Below, one piece after another: positions 62,391 to 64,000 of a DNA stretch of 64,000 nt; within the stretch, counting starts at the first letter, position 1; every line of letters starts with the position of its first letter. A program made the position numbers and the translations under genes. Source of the DNA: Blastocladiella emersonii ATCC 22665 (Eukaryota; Blastocladiomycota; Blastocladiomycetes; Blastocladiales; Blastocladiaceae); NCBI GenBank assembly GCA_025594325.1, contig JANHCV010000011.1:1240001-1304000 (forward strand), in the 5' to 3' direction. The notes below the pieces were generated by a model. It was not told where the DNA came from and made no database searches. It saw nothing but the letters and a program-made list of their open reading frames with translations.

Positions 62391-62398
62391 CTTTTATC
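62391..62398 (-). promoter_or_regulatory. TATA-like element
   Basis: GATAAAAG on the minus strand, 94 bp upstream of the ATG at 62297, in GC-rich surroundings. A plausible TATA box for the second DUF7029-like gene. Confidence 0.4.
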
Positions 62399-63002
62399 AC
62401 GCCCGGTCGTCCTCACTTTCAGGCCGCGTACTTGCCGACTGCGGCGCCTCCGTGCGCTTGATGCTCATCATGCAAGTCCGCACGGCGGCGTTTGCACGCG
62501 CAGGTGAGGCGGAAGGTGTTTCAGGCGCGACTCCGGCGCCACGAGGCAAACTAATTTCTGCTCCGCTGCGCCCTACGTGTCCGCGGGGCCGCGTTACAGA
62601 TCCATTGATACAGGGTTTATTTCCTGGTCATCGCCGGTGTATGGGGCGAGGACGGCTTGGCGTACAAGCGCGCTGGGGTCGGATCGGGTCCCTGAGCAGG
62701 CACTCGCAAGACTGCGCGCGTGTAAATTCTGTGCTGCGACGTGGAAGTGGAAGTACGGAAGCGGTTATCTTTGCGCATCGCGGCTTCCGATTCTCGCGGC
62801 GAGTTGGCGGGCGTGATCGGAACTGATCTGGTGCCGGGTCGCGTCGAACATGTCCGCGTGACCATTGCGTTCCGCGATTGGTCGCTTGCGCCTCCGCCTT
62901 CGCCTCACGACACTCAAACAGCAGCAGCAGCAGGTACGTCAAATACAGAAACGGGAGGGATATATTCAACCGCGACACGACTCATCGCCGACCCGGCGCG
63001 CC
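62399..63002. other. Intergenic, no supported gene
   Basis: Frames crossing here are extensions of shadows. It lies between the start of the DUF7029-like gene and the end of the P450 gene. Confidence 0.5.
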
Positions 63003-64000
63003 TCACAGCCGCTGGAACTTGAGCTGCACCTTGGCCGGGTGGAGGAGCACGCCCGACGACGACGTGGGCGTGCCCTTGACGGCGTTCTCGTCGCCGACGA
63101 CCGACCACGAGTAGCGCGACAGCATCATGCTGAGGATGACGCGCTGCTCGATGAGCGAGAACTGCTGGCCGAGGCACAGGCGCTGGCCGCCGCCGAACGG
63201 GACCCACGAGAAGCCGTGCGCGGACGGCATCATCGGGATCGTGCCTGACGCGTCGACCTTGCCGGCCTCTTTCTCGACCGTCGACGCGGACCGGTTCATG
63301 GACGCCGACAAGCCGCCGGCGGCGGCGACCGACTCGGGCGGCGTGTAGCTGGCCCAGCGCTCGGGGACGAACTTGTCGGCGTCGGCGCCCCAGTACTTTT
63401 GGTTGCGGTGGACGCCGAAGATGTCGACGTGGATCGGCGTGTCCTTGGGGATCGCGGTGGTGCCGAGGTTGACGGGTTTCGCGGCGCGGCGCAGCGGGAG
63501 ACCCGTCACGGACGGGTACAGGCGCAGGGACTCCTTGATGATGAAGGTCAGGTAGTCCATGCCCGCCTGCTCCTGCGTCGTCGGGTACGGGAACTCGGCG
63601 GCCGGCGTCGCCGGGTCCATGGTGCCCATGATCTTGGCCACCTCGGCGCGCGCCTTGGCCTGGACCTCAGGGTGCAGGCCGAGGTAGTACAGGACCGTCG
63701 TGAGCGCGGCCGTCGTGGTATCGTGGCCCTAGACGCGACGTGACGCGACGCACGTGTGAGACATCAGCGCGAGATCGAGACGAGCGAGCATGCTAAGCGT
63801 ACCGCGACAAAGAAGATGACGACGTTGGACCGGAGATCCTGGCGCGTGAAGGTGGCGTCGTTGACCGAAACCTCGAGCATACGCTCGAGCAGGTCCATCT
63901 CCTTCTCGTCCTTGGTCTCGCCGCGGGCGAGGCGCTCGCGGACGTCGCGCTCCTTGGCGTCGATCACCGAGTAGATGAACTCGTCGAACTTGTCGATGCG
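63003..64000 (-). CDS. Cytochrome P450, 3' part (cut by window edge)
   Basis: Two exons are visible, 63803–64000 (continuing past the window) and 63003–63728. The intron 63730–63802 (GTACGC…GTCTAG, with 63729 its last base) is in phase 0. Haem-thiolate monooxygenase. The I-helix signature GHDTTTAAL starts right after the intron. Next come the K-helix ExxR in KESLRLYP, a PERW motif (FVPERWASY) and the haem-binding FGGGQRLCLGQQF with its Cys ligand. About 310 C-terminal residues are present of an expected 500 or so. A 40-residue Ser/Ala-rich insert sits between PERW and the haem loop. Fungal CYP subfamily and substrate cannot be judged. Likely membrane-bound through the unseen N-terminus. Confidence 0.92.

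Noticed and set aside
60637-62826. A 729-codon open frame opposite the second DUF7029-like gene, and a 506-codon one beside it
   Set aside because: Both are antisense shadows of a clear secreted protein in GC-rich DNA. Their translations are compositionally odd and the sense frame has paralogue support.
1-64000. CRISPR arrays, bacterial operons or Shine-Dalgarno sites
   Set aside because: The DNA is eukaryotic with spliceosomal introns, and no regularly spaced direct repeats were seen.
1-64000. tRNA and rRNA genes
   Set aside because: Isolated B-box-like words occur (for example near 9575 and 35507), but no cloverleaf or rRNA signature could be assembled by eye.

Overview
The window is GC-rich eukaryotic nuclear DNA. 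Genes are split by very short introns (54–80 nt, mostly starting GTACG and ending TGTAG, often with a CTAAC- or CTGAC-like branch site) and are packed tightly on both strands. The gene set is fungal: a DUF4360-type secreted protein, DUF7029/DUF7223-type secreted proteins, GH16, biotin synthase, a fungal-type glutathione peroxidase and a P450. It also has a class C (GABA-B-like) receptor with a Venus-flytrap domain. That combination, with the high GC, points to a zoosporic early-diverging fungus. Blastocladiomycota (Allomyces/Catenaria relatives) is my best guess, but this is inference.

Layout. 1–9060 is one enormous inverted repeat: two identical arms of 4448 bp around a 164-bp spacer. Each arm carries the same broken copy of a VPS3/TGFBRAP1-like (CORVET tether) gene, and a further relic of that gene lies just outside the right arm. 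10.4–12.4 kb is a secreted DUF7029-like protein whose paralogue sits at 60.6–62.3 kb. 13.3–14.9 kb is a decayed gene. 15.2–19.6 kb holds a single-pass membrane protein, a glutathione peroxidase gene and a duplicated fragment of its 3' end. 20.2–23.6 kb has a GH16 hydrolase and the clamp-loader subunit RFC3. 23.8–26.1 kb is a broken F-box-like gene, whose intact relative is at 47.1–48.7 kb. 26.5–29.8 kb is an 11-exon class C GPCR with a PH-like C-terminal domain, followed by a MAD1-like gene. 32–36.3 kb and 43.6–47 kb are gene-poor stretches holding at least six copies of a hairpin-bearing dispersed repeat. 36.3–43.6 kb has three genes (small helical protein, neurochondrin-like, serine-rich coiled coil). 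49.1–51.8 kb has a seven-helix membrane protein and a truncated copy of it. 51.9–57.6 kb is a second inverted duplication: two near-identical DUF4360-type gene copies flank the biotin synthase gene, and the second copy has lost its start. 57.7–59.7 kb has a head-to-head pair of unknown genes. The right edge cuts a cytochrome P450.

The genes do not form one pathway. Housekeeping genes (RFC3, MAD1-like, bioB, GPx, neurochondrin-like) alternate with lineage-specific secreted, membrane and F-box-like genes that have duplicated and are decaying. Local duplication, much of it inverted, followed by decay is the main theme. I modelled exons by hand from reading frame, splice signals and protein similarity recalled from memory. 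No searches were run. Single-copy gene models generally sum to multiples of three, which supports them.
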